64,000 nucleotides of DNA, taken from NCBI GenBank assembly GCA_964577615.1, contig CAZNZW010000002.1:43445-107444 (forward strand), given 5' to 3'. The translations under genes and the position numbers were made by a program. Positions within the stretch are counted from its first letter, which is position 1, and every line of letters starts with the position of its first letter. The stretch comes from QNYZ01 sp964577615. GTDB taxonomy: Bacteria > Desulfobacterota > Desulfobacteria > Desulfobacterales > QNYZ01. Below the pieces are notes generated by a model. The model was not told the DNA's origin and made no database searches. It saw only the letters and a program-made list of their open reading frames with translations. Positions 44,600 to 52,692 of the stretch are shown piece after piece.

Positions 44600-46009
44600 A
44601 TGAGGATATCCGTGTACGCTTATTCACAAAAAAAGAGCTATAAAAAGCGGTTGTTGGCTTTTTTAGCCGTTCTGTTTCTGCTCCCGATTCTTTTTATGCT
44701 GGTGACGCGTCTGGAGGGAGAAAAGCCGGCCGTGACCCTGAACCTCACTTCACCGTATCTGGGAATCTTAAAAGAGTTGAAAGTTAAGATCAGCGATCAA
44801 AAAAGCGGCGTGCGAAACGTCCGTATTGCGCTCAGCGAAAATGGCAGGGAAATTGATCTGCTTGAAGAGCATTTTAACCAGGGCGGGCTTTTCCTGGGCG
44901 GGGGGAAACAAAATGTGACGCTGACAACAAAGATTGAACCCAAAAAGCTGGGTTTATCCGAAGGGCCGGCCATTCTTCGGATTGTGGTTCGGGATTTATC
45001 CTGGCGGGGCTGGCTGCATGGCAACAAAACCACCATCGAAAAAAAAATAAGCATCGACTTTAAACCGCCGGTGGTGACGGTGATCACCCGGGCGCACAAT
45101 ATCAACCAGGGCGGCAGCGGACTGGTTATCTATGAATTGTCCGAGAAATGTCCGGTCAGCGGCGTTCAGGTCGGCGATCGGTTTTTTCCGGGGTATACCG
45201 GGCTGGTGGAAAAAGATACGGTCTACGCCGCTTTTTTCGCCCTGGCCTTTTCCCAGGATACGGCCACGCAGATTTTTATCAAAGCGGTGGATGCGGCGGG
45301 TAACACCACCCGAGCCGGTTTCCCGAAATATTTGAAAAAGAAGCGTTTTCGAAAAGATAAAATAAATATCAGCGATCGTTTTCTGGAAACCAAGATGCCC
45401 GAATTTGATGTTCCCGAATATACGCCGGGCGACAAAGCGGCCGGCAATCCGCTGCTGGACAAATTTCTATTTATTAACAAAACGCTGCGGCAGAAAAACG
45501 CCGCCCGGATCATGACGGTCACGTCCCATACCGAGCCGGCCATTTTGTGGAAAGGCGTTTTCCGGCGGCTGGCAAATGCCAAACGGATGGCCGGTTTTGC
45601 CGATCACCGGACGTATTATTATAAAGGGAAGGAGATCGACGAAGAAACGCATCTGGGCATCGACCTGGCCGCGTACAGCCACGACAAAGTGATGGCCGCC
45701 AACGGCGGTAAAGTGGTTTTTGCTGACCGGCTGGGGATTTACGGGCAGGCGGTCATTATCGATCACGGCTTCGGGCTGTTCAGTCTGTATGCCCATTTGA
45801 GCCGGATTGACGCCCAGGTCGGCCAGATGGTTGAAAAAAACGCACCCATCGGACTGACCGGAAAAACCGGGCTGGCCGGCGGGGACCATCTGCATTTAAG
45901 CATGATCGTCCACAATACCTTCGTCAATCCAGTGGAGTGGTGGGATGCCTCCTGGATTAAAAACAATATCACGTCAAAGATACAGGCGGCCCGGATGACC
46001 AAATTTTGA
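44600..46009 (+). CDS. Membrane-anchored M23 (LytM) peptidase
   Basis: 469 residues. One N-terminal helix (RLLAFLAVLFLLPILFMLV), then about 280 residues of beta-rich periplasmic sequence with Ig-like strands (ILKELKVKISDQKSGVRNVRI, VVTVITRAHNINQGGSGLVIYEL), then the LytM domain. Zinc ligands are in HLGIDLA (His, Asp) and HLHLS (His), with the additional catalytic His in LYAHLSRI; the site is therefore complete and the enzyme is probably active on peptidoglycan cross-bridges. Divergent from kdsA with 227 bp between starts. A cell-wall remodelling or cell-division role is likely. Confidence 0.88.
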   Translation: MRISVYAYSQKKSYKKRLLAFLAVLFLLPILFMLVTRLEGEKPAVTLNLTSPYLGILKELKVKISDQKSGVRNVRIALSENGREIDLLEEHFNQGGLFLGGGKQNVTLTTKIEPKKLGLSEGPAILRIVVRDLSWRGWLHGNKTTIEKKISIDFKPPVVTVITRAHNINQGGSGLVIYELSEKCPVSGVQVGDRFFPGYTGLVEKDTVYAAFFALAFSQDTATQIFIKAVDAAGNTTRAGFPKYLKKKRFRKDKINISDRFLETKMPEFDVPEYTPGDKAAGNPLLDKFLFINKTLRQKNAARIMTVTSHTEPAILWKGVFRRLANAKRMAGFADHRTYYYKGKEIDEETHLGIDLAAYSHDKVMAANGGKVVFADRLGIYGQAVIIDHGFGLFSLYAHLSRIDAQVGQMVEKNAPIGLTGKTGLAGGDHLHLSMIVHNTFVNPVEWWDASWIKNNITSKIQAARMTKF

Positions 46010-46227
46010 GAATCCGGCCGGCCATGTGACGGAGACCGGAATGACGCCAAGTTCAGCGCGCGTTGCGCCCAATCTGTTGAGCACTGAGCACTTCAATAAT
46101 ATTCGATATGTTGAACGGTAGGGCGCTGTTTTAAAAAAATGCGTTTCTTCGGTATGTGTTACATGGATTCCCTGACAATTATCTGTCTTTTGATCATAAT
46201 TAATAAACGGCACGGGCCTGAATAAGA

Positions 46228-47412
46228 ATGAAAAAATATAAGATCAATAAAACCTTTGCTGACATCAATGCGAAGATTCGCCGGGGCGAAGTGGTTGTCA
46301 TGACGGCGGAGGAAATTATCGATGTCGTTGAATCCGAAGGGCCGGTCGAGGCGGCCCGCCGGGTCGATGTGGTCACAACGGGAACGTTTGCGCCCATGTG
46401 CTCGTCGGGAGCGTTTATCAATTTCGGTCATGCCACGCCGGGCGTCAAGGCCGCCGAAGTCTGGCTGAACAATGTGCCGGCCTACGGGGGGATTGCGGCC
46501 GTGGACTGCTATATCGGCGCCACCGAACCGTGCGGCGATGACCCGCTCAACAAAGTTTATCCCGGAGAGTTCAACTACGGCGGCGGACATGTCATCGGGG
46601 ACCTGGTGGCCGGGCGCACCGTTCACTTAAAGGCGACGGGGTACGGGACCGACTGCTACCCCGGCCGGGAAATGGAAAAAGATGTAACGGTGGCGGATCT
46701 GCCCTTTGCCACCTTGTGTAACCCCAGAAACGGATATCAGAATTATAATTGCGCCGTGAACCGGACGAAAAAGACGGTTTACACATATATGGGTACCCTC
46801 AAGCCCGAATTGAGAAATGCCAATTATTGTTCTGCCGGTCAACTCAGCCCCCTGATGAACGATCCGCTTTACCGGACCATCGGTCTGGGAACCCGGATAT
46901 TTCTTGGCGGCGGCACGGGGTACGTCACCTGGCCGGGCACCCAGCACAATCCAGATGTGCCCCGGACGGATCGGGGGGTTCCCCGGAAACCGGCCGGAAC
47001 GCTGTTTGTGATGGGGGACCTGAAGCAGATGGATGCCCGCTGGCTGAAAGGTGTCAGCATCCAGGGGTATGGGTGCTCTCTGGCGGTCGGCGTGGGCGTT
47101 CCAATCCCCCTGCTGAATGAAGATATCGCGGCGGCTACCGGTATTTCCGACGCGGATATTTTTACCCAGGTGATCGATTACGGGCATGATTATCCCAACG
47201 GCATCGCCCGCTCGCTGGGAGAAGTCAGCTATGCGGAGTTGAAGAGCGGTCAGATTGATGTTGAGGGTCGGAAAGTTCAGACCGTTCCCCTGTCAAGCAT
47301 GGTTAAAGCCCGGGAAATCGCCGATCGGCTCAAGACGGATATCCAGTCCGGACATTTTTTGCTTGGTGAACCCCAGATGACCCTGCCGGGAGCGCCCGGA
47401 GAACGGGATTGA
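46228..47412 (+). CDS. DUF39/HcyBio protein, putative aspartate-semialdehyde sulfurtransferase
   Basis: 394 residues. The DUF39 family (MA1821 type) inserts sulfide into aspartate semialdehyde to give homocysteine in methanogens and many sulfate reducers. Recognisable: MCSSGAFINFGHATPGVKA, VDCYIGATEPCGDDP, GGGHVIGDLVAG, LCNPRNGYQNYNCAVN, and several conserved Cys. The usual partner, a NIL-ferredoxin (MA1822), is not next to it; thpR follows with overlapping codons. The ribosome site is weak (AATAAGA). The family is clear; the reaction is taken from the archaeal work. Confidence 0.85.
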   Translation: MKKYKINKTFADINAKIRRGEVVVMTAEEIIDVVESEGPVEAARRVDVVTTGTFAPMCSSGAFINFGHATPGVKAAEVWLNNVPAYGGIAAVDCYIGATEPCGDDPLNKVYPGEFNYGGGHVIGDLVAGRTVHLKATGYGTDCYPGREMEKDVTVADLPFATLCNPRNGYQNYNCAVNRTKKTVYTYMGTLKPELRNANYCSAGQLSPLMNDPLYRTIGLGTRIFLGGGTGYVTWPGTQHNPDVPRTDRGVPRKPAGTLFVMGDLKQMDARWLKGVSIQGYGCSLAVGVGVPIPLLNEDIAAATGISDADIFTQVIDYGHDYPNGIARSLGEVSYAELKSGQIDVEGRKVQTVPLSSMVKAREIADRLKTDIQSGHFLLGEPQMTLPGAPGERD

Positions 47413-48011
47413 CGCCGCACGCACCCGGTGACAAACAGGCGAAAAAGGTCCGCACGTTTATCGCTGTCGATCCGGCGCCGGCCGTTCGGCATGCGCTGGC
47501 GGCCATGCAGAATGATCTGGCGTCCGGGGGATTCCGTGTCCGCTGGGTCAAGCCGGATAACATTCATCTGACCCTGGCTTTCCTGGGAAACCTGTCACCC
47601 GGTGCGCTGGGGGGTGTTTTCCGGGCGGTAAAAGACGCCGCGCGGCCGTACTCGAAGATGCATTTGTCGGCGGGGGGCGTGGGCGTTTTCCCCGGCGCCG
47701 GGCGGCCCCGGGTGATCTGGGCCGGTCTCTCCGGTGACACCGGGCCACTGGCGGGTTTGAGAAACGTTCTGGCGGATCTTCTGTCTCGTGAGGGCGGACT
47801 GGCCACGGCGGACACCGGGCAGTTTAAACCGCATCTGACGATCGGCCGGATCAGGGGACGCGTCGACAGTCGTCGGCTGGCCATTGCCATGAAGCGGCTG
47901 CAGAAAGTGCCGGCGGTCCCCTTGACCGTCGATGCTATCCATGTTTTTAAGAGCGATCTTACGCCCGGCGGCGCCGTTTACACGAAACTGTACAGTGTCG
48001 GTCTGGGATGA
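47409..48011 (+). CDS. thpR: RNA 2',3'-cyclic phosphodiesterase (ThpR/LigT family)
   Basis: 200 residues, apparently starting at a TTG that overlaps the DUF39 stop; no ATG lies nearby before the conserved VRTFIAVDPAP. The two catalytic HxTx motifs of the 2H superfamily are present: HLTLAFLG and HLTIGRIRG. Opens 2',3'-cyclic phosphate RNA ends. Sits directly before recA, a common arrangement in this phylum. Confidence 0.85.
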   Translation: MTPHAPGDKQAKKVRTFIAVDPAPAVRHALAAMQNDLASGGFRVRWVKPDNIHLTLAFLGNLSPGALGGVFRAVKDAARPYSKMHLSAGGVGVFPGAGRPRVIWAGLSGDTGPLAGLRNVLADLLSREGGLATADTGQFKPHLTIGRIRGRVDSRRLAIAMKRLQKVPAVPLTVDAIHVFKSDLTPGGAVYTKLYSVGLG

Positions 48012-48051
48012 ACTGTCGAAAAATTGAAACAACAATCATAAGGGGGATGCG

Positions 48052-49092
48052 GTGAGTAAAACCATGAATAAAGAGCGAGCGGTGGAATCCGCCATGAGTC
48101 AGATCGAACGCCAGTTCGGCAAGGGTGCCATTATGAAGCTGGGCAGCCAGCCGATTGTGAAGGTGCCGGTGATTGCCACCGGATCTCTGTCTCTGGACAA
48201 GGCGTTGGGTATCGGAGGGCTCCCGCGGGGACGGGTGATTGAAGTGTACGGCCCCGAATCCTCGGGCAAGACGACCCTGACCCTGCATGCAGTGGCCGAG
48301 GCCCAGCGGCAGGGCGGCATTGTTGCCTTTATCGACGCGGAGCATGCCCTGGATACCAGCTATGCCCGGAAACTCGGGGTGAACTGTGATGAACTCCTCG
48401 TCTCCCAGCCCGATACTGGTGAGCAGGCGCTGGAGATTACCGATATGCTGGTCCGCAGCGGGGCCATCGATCTGATCGTCATCGATTCCGTGGCCGCGCT
48501 GGTCCCCCGGGCGGAAATCGAAGGGGATATGGGCGATTCCCACATGGGGCTTCAGGCCCGGTTGATGTCCCAGGCCCTGCGGAAACTGACGGGGAGCATC
48601 GGCAAAACCATGACGACTGTCATCTTTATCAATCAGATCCGGATGAAAATCGGCGTCATGTTCGGCAACCCCGAAACCACCACCGGCGGCAACGCACTCA
48701 AGTTTTATTCGTCGATCCGCCTCGATATCCGCCGCATCGGCGCCATCAAGGACGGCCAGGAAGTGATCGGCAACCGGACCCGGGTGCGGGTCGTGAAAAA
48801 TAAAATGGCGCCGCCGTTTCAGGATGCCGAGTTTGATATCATGTACGGCGAAGGCATATCGCGGACAGGGGATTTGCTGGATCTGGGCGTGACCACCGAG
48901 GTCATCGACAAGAGCGGGTCGTGGTATTCCTATGAAAAAGAACGGATCGGCCAGGGGCGGGCAAACGCCAAGAAATTTCTCGAAGACAACGAAGATATCT
49001 TTGCGGCCATATCCAGCAAGGTCAAGGCCGCGCTGGGCATGGATGATGGCAGCGAGGAAGAGGAAAAAGAACCGGCCCCCGACGCCGGGTGA
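48052..49092 (+). CDS. recA: Recombinase RecA
   Basis: 346 residues, GTG start with AAGGGGG upstream (an ATG four codons in is the alternative). Binds single-stranded DNA with ATP for strand exchange and LexA cleavage. MSQIERQFGKGAIMKLG, Walker A GPESSGKTT, VIDSVAALVPRAEIEGDMGDSH (Walker B and L1), and INQIRMKIGVMFGNPETTTGGNALKF (L2) are intact. The C-terminal tail is acidic (Glu/Asp run), as usual. No E. coli-type SOS box is visible in the 40 bp before it; the local LexA consensus may differ. Confidence 0.98.
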   Translation: MSKTMNKERAVESAMSQIERQFGKGAIMKLGSQPIVKVPVIATGSLSLDKALGIGGLPRGRVIEVYGPESSGKTTLTLHAVAEAQRQGGIVAFIDAEHALDTSYARKLGVNCDELLVSQPDTGEQALEITDMLVRSGAIDLIVIDSVAALVPRAEIEGDMGDSHMGLQARLMSQALRKLTGSIGKTMTTVIFINQIRMKIGVMFGNPETTTGGNALKFYSSIRLDIRRIGAIKDGQEVIGNRTRVRVVKNKMAPPFQDAEFDIMYGEGISRTGDLLDLGVTTEVIDKSGSWYSYEKERIGQGRANAKKFLEDNEDIFAAISSKVKAALGMDDGSEEEEKEPAPDAG

Positions 49093-49244
49093 CTGCCCGC
49101 CGGCCGCGGCCGGCACGGGTGCCCGATAGTGCGCAGTTTTTTAGACATAAAATCCGCAGGGAAACGCCCCGCCGGGCCGATCCCTGAAAACAACGATTCC
49201 CGATCCATGCCATGTGTCGATGCGGGAACCCTTCTGGAGCCAAA

Positions 49245-51893
49245 ATGACCGGAAACGAAGTGCGTCAGGTATTTCTCGATTATTTCGCCAAACATCACCA
49301 CCAGATCGTGCGCAGCGCATCCCTGGTCCCGCAGGATGATCCCACGCTTCTGTTTACCAACGCCGGAATGGTGCAGTTCAAACGGACCTTTCTCGGCGAG
49401 GAAAAACGGCCGTACCGCCGGGCGACGACGTCTCAGAAATGCGTCCGGGCCGGCGGCAAGCATAACGACCTGGAAAACGTGGGTTACACGGCCCGGCATC
49501 ATACCTTTTTCGAGATGCTGGGCAATTTTTCCTTTGGGGATTATTTCAAGGAAAAGGCCACCGAGTTTGCCTGGGACCTGCTGACCAACGGCTATGGCCT
49601 GCCGGTGGACAAACTCTGGGTATCGATTTACCTTGATGACGACGAAGCCCACGAATTGTGGGAAAAAAATATCGGCGTATCCGCCGACCGGATCGTCCGT
49701 TTCGGCGAAGCGGACAACTTCTGGTCGATGGGGGATACCGGCCCCTGCGGCCCCTGTTCGGAAATCCACCTGGACCGGGGCGAGGCCATGGGCTGCGGCC
49801 GGCCGGAGTGCCGGCTGGGCTGCGAGTGCGACCGGTTTCTCGAAATATGGAACTTGGTTTTCATGCAGTTCAACCGGGATGAAAGCGGCACCATGACCCC
49901 GCTGCCGAGACCGAGTATTGACACGGGGCTGGGGCTCGAGCGGATGGCCGCCGTCATGCAGAATGTGGATACGAATTTTGATACCGACCTGATCATGCCG
50001 ATTATCCGTAAAACCGAGGCGTTGTCGGAAAAAGCATTCGGCCGGTCCCATGAAACCGATGTGGCCATGAAGGTGATTGCCGACCACAGCCGCGCGGCGG
50101 CTTTTCTGATTGGCGACGGTATTCTGCCGTCCAATGAGGGCCGGGGATATGTCCTGCGCCGGATCATGCGGCGGGCCATCCGGTACGGGCGCAATATCGG
50201 CCTGATCGACCCGTTTCTGCATGTCACCGCCCGGACGGTGTTTGATGTCATGCGCCCGGCCTATCCCGAACTGGCCGACGCGTCGGCCTTTATCACGACC
50301 ACGATTGAAAATGAGGAAAAACGGTTTGGCGAGACCCTGGACAAGGGCCTTCGCCTGCTCAACGACGAGCTGGCCGATATCCGGGCCCGGGGCGGCAGCG
50401 AGGTGCCCGGCGATCTGATTTTCAAACTGTATGATACCTACGGTTTCCCCGTGGACATCGTCCGGGATGTGGTCCGCGATGAGGGGATGACCCTGGACAT
50501 GGACCGGTTTGACGCGGAAATGGCCGCCCAGCGTTCGCGTTCGCGCAGCAAATCCCGGTTTACCGAAACCGGCGAGGCCTACCGGAAACTGTCCGCCGCC
50601 GGTATTCGCCCGGCATTTACCGGCTACGAAACATTGACCGATCAGGGCACTGTGCTGGCGCTGGTGACCGATGGCCGGGAAGTCACGGCCGCCGATGCCG
50701 GGCAGAGCGTGGAAATTGTCACCGACCGGACGCCGTTTTATGGTGAGTCGGGTGGGCAGGTTGGAGATTGCGGAAAAATCTCCGGTGACGAGCTGGAGAT
50801 AACCATTGCCGATACAGTCAAGGATCCCACGGGATTGATAATTCATAAAGGAACGGTTGTGTCGGGGACGATTCGAAAGGATCAGACCGTGGCGCTGCAT
50901 GTGGATGAGAGCCGGCGGGCCGATACGGCCCGGAACCATACGGCGACGCATATTCTGCATGCCGAACTGCGGCGGGTTTTGGGCGATCACGTCAAGCAGG
51001 CCGGATCCCTGGTGTCCGCCGATCGTCTCCGGTTTGATTTTACGCAGCCGACAAGGGTGTCCCGGGAAAATCTTGATGACATTGAGGCTGGCGTCAATGC
51101 GCGAATCCGGCAGAATGCGGAGATGCAGACCGATGAGATGGACGCCGAAACCGCCTTTAAAAGCGGGGCCACGGCGCTGTTTGAGGAAAAATACGGTGAC
51201 CGGGTACGGGTTGTTTCCCTGGGCGATTTTTCCCGGGAACTGTGCGGCGGCACCCACACGGCCCGCACCGGTGATATCGGCCTGCTTAAGATTGTATCCG
51301 AATCGAGTGTGGCGGCCGGTATCCGCCGAATTGAAGCGGTCACCGGCCGGGGCGCGCTGGACCAGGTGCAGCGGACAGAACGCGTCCTTGGCGAAATCGC
51401 CGCCCGCCTGCGGACAACGCCGGAAACCGCCGCCGACCGTGTTGAAAAACTGCTCAAAGATCAACGGGCCGGCCTCAAGGAGATCGAGCAGCTAAAAGCC
51501 CGCCTGGCCGCCGGTACCGCCGGCGACAGCGATCAGGACGATGTCGACGTGATTGCCGGCATCAACGTCATTCTGCGCACCGTATCGGTAGATTCTCCGG
51601 CCGCACTGCGCAATCTGGCCGATCACCTGGCCGACCGCCTCCAGAGCGGTATTGTTGTGCTGGGCAGTGAAACATCCGGCAAGGCCCAGTTGATTGTCAA
51701 AATCACCCGGGACCTGACCGGTCGTTTTCACGCCGGCGACATTGTTAAGGCCGCAGCCGCCGCAGTGGGCGGACGCGGCGGCGGCCGGCCGGACATGGCC
51801 CAGGCCGGCGGCAGCCGTCCGGATCAGCTGCCGGCGGCATTGCAGGCGGCTGAAGAAGCGATTTCCCGTGCGGGTGAAACGCCGCCCGGTTGA
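49245..51893 (+). CDS. alaS: Alanyl-tRNA synthetase
   Basis: 882 residues from the ATG at 49245 (GGAG upstream), which gives the family start TGNEVRQVFLDYFAKHHH. Class II catalytic core: motif 1 region PTLLFTNAGMVQFK, RATTSQKCVRAGGKHNDLENVG (motif 2), GLGLERMA (motif 3). Editing domain zinc ligands HTATHILHAELRR and CGGTH are complete, and the C-terminal C-Ala/DHHA1 domain ends with AAAAVGGRGGGRPDMAQAGG. Length standard. Downstream of recA by about 150 bp. Confidence 0.97.
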   Translation: MTGNEVRQVFLDYFAKHHHQIVRSASLVPQDDPTLLFTNAGMVQFKRTFLGEEKRPYRRATTSQKCVRAGGKHNDLENVGYTARHHTFFEMLGNFSFGDYFKEKATEFAWDLLTNGYGLPVDKLWVSIYLDDDEAHELWEKNIGVSADRIVRFGEADNFWSMGDTGPCGPCSEIHLDRGEAMGCGRPECRLGCECDRFLEIWNLVFMQFNRDESGTMTPLPRPSIDTGLGLERMAAVMQNVDTNFDTDLIMPIIRKTEALSEKAFGRSHETDVAMKVIADHSRAAAFLIGDGILPSNEGRGYVLRRIMRRAIRYGRNIGLIDPFLHVTARTVFDVMRPAYPELADASAFITTTIENEEKRFGETLDKGLRLLNDELADIRARGGSEVPGDLIFKLYDTYGFPVDIVRDVVRDEGMTLDMDRFDAEMAAQRSRSRSKSRFTETGEAYRKLSAAGIRPAFTGYETLTDQGTVLALVTDGREVTAADAGQSVEIVTDRTPFYGESGGQVGDCGKISGDELEITIADTVKDPTGLIIHKGTVVSGTIRKDQTVALHVDESRRADTARNHTATHILHAELRRVLGDHVKQAGSLVSADRLRFDFTQPTRVSRENLDDIEAGVNARIRQNAEMQTDEMDAETAFKSGATALFEEKYGDRVRVVSLGDFSRELCGGTHTARTGDIGLLKIVSESSVAAGIRRIEAVTGRGALDQVQRTERVLGEIAARLRTTPETAADRVEKLLKDQRAGLKEIEQLKARLAAGTAGDSDQDDVDVIAGINVILRTVSVDSPAALRNLADHLADRLQSGIVVLGSETSGKAQLIVKITRDLTGRFHAGDIVKAAAAAVGGRGGGRPDMAQAGGSRPDQLPAALQAAEEAISRAGETPPG

Positions 51894-52111
51894 TGCATTC
51901 AGCTTTTGGACATTGTGGCCCCCTTATGGCAACCGCCTGACAGCGGCAAACCATCGTTGACTTTCAGGTACCCGATCTGAAAATCAGTGCGGGGGCATGT
52001 TCAAAGGCCGCCATCCCTTCTGTTTAGAAATTCCGCCATCTTTATTACATCCTGCCATACAGTTTCCGTGAAAAAAAATGTTCGGACAGGTACGAATTCG
52101 GAAAAATCCAA

Positions 52112-52133
52112 CCAAAATTCGCGCGAATTTGGT
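52112..52133. repeat. Inverted repeat around AAATTCGCGCGAATTT
   Basis: A perfect 16-bp palindrome at 52115-52130; with a one-base bulge the symmetry extends to CCA/TGG on the outside. It lies 220 bp after alaS and 18 bp before the promoter -35 box. It could be a regulator-binding site or, less likely, a weak terminator, since no T-run follows. Confidence 0.5.
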
Positions 52134-52140
52134 CGGTTTA

Positions 52141-52154
52141 TGTAAAATTTTACA
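52141..52154. promoter_or_regulatory. Operator-like palindrome overlapping a -35 box
   Basis: TGTAAAATTTTACA is a perfect 14-bp palindrome. Its right half contains TTTACA, the -35 hexamer of the promoter at 52149-52177, so a dimeric regulator bound here would block or recruit polymerase. The regulator is not identified. Confidence 0.45.
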
Positions 52155-52177
52155 TATAAAACGTTATTGTATGTAAT
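52149..52177 (+). promoter_or_regulatory. Sigma70-type promoter for the surface-protein genes
   Basis: TTTACA (52149-52154), 17-bp spacer, TGTAAT (52172-52177): five of six matches at each box with ideal spacing, in a markedly A+T-rich stretch. Transcription would start near 52184, leaving about 510 nt before the ATG at 52693. Confidence 0.55.
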
Positions 52178-52692
52178 ATATTGTTTTACTTTTCCTTGGC
52201 CGTGTGTAATACATTGTGTCTACCAGCGCCAATGGTACTGTCTGGATCTGAAACTGACTGGGAATGCTGACGGAAATGGAATGGCCCGGCGCGGAAAAAA
52301 GACGCTGGAAAGCGATCGTGATACGATAACGGATGCGGGTGTCACCTGAGCCTATAGGTGAAAAGCCCCGACTATATTGTTTTTTTCACGTAGAATTCTG
52401 ATCAGCACCATTCCTTTCTGTTGACCGTCCTCAGTGTTAACCGGTTGTAATAAAAATACCTGGGTTGATAACCGCCTCAATCAGCCGATTGATGCGGGAA
52501 AACAAAGCTGTTACCCGATTGGCGCAACTCGGGCTGGTCAGTTGATAGATGCAGCCGGAATGGGTGTGGCGTATAAATTGCATGTCGCTATGAAAATGCA
52601 AAAAAAATGAATTTCGTCCGATATGGATTCAATGAGTTTTGAACAGAATGTCAATTGAGTTGGCCGTGAAAAGGCATCGAGGAGGCGATCAA

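Larger units (their letters stand above)
51894..52692 (+). other. Long intergenic/leader region before the surface-protein genes
   Basis: About 800 bp without a credible gene; a 60-codon frame at 52167 has no ribosome site. It contains a palindrome at 52115-52130, a second at 52141-52154, a sigma70-type promoter at 52149-52177 and a roughly 510-nt leader with several hairpins (52342-52361, 52472-52497, 52514-52533, 52532-52556). These are listed separately where strong enough. Confidence 0.6.

Noticed and set aside
48000..48052. SOS box in front of recA
   Set aside because: CTGTACAG occurs at the end of thpR but lacks the spacer of known LexA sites, and no other candidate was seen.
48930..51464. 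844-residue open frame on the minus strand opposite recA/alaS
   Set aside because: It mirrors the codons of alaS, has no ribosome site or family motif, and alaS is unmistakable. Long antisense frames are expected in G+C-rich DNA.
52472..52570. Class I cyclic-di-GMP riboswitch
   Set aside because: Only partial resemblance; the invariant GCAAA and ACGCAAAGC segments are absent. Kept only as a structured leader, not annotated as a riboswitch.
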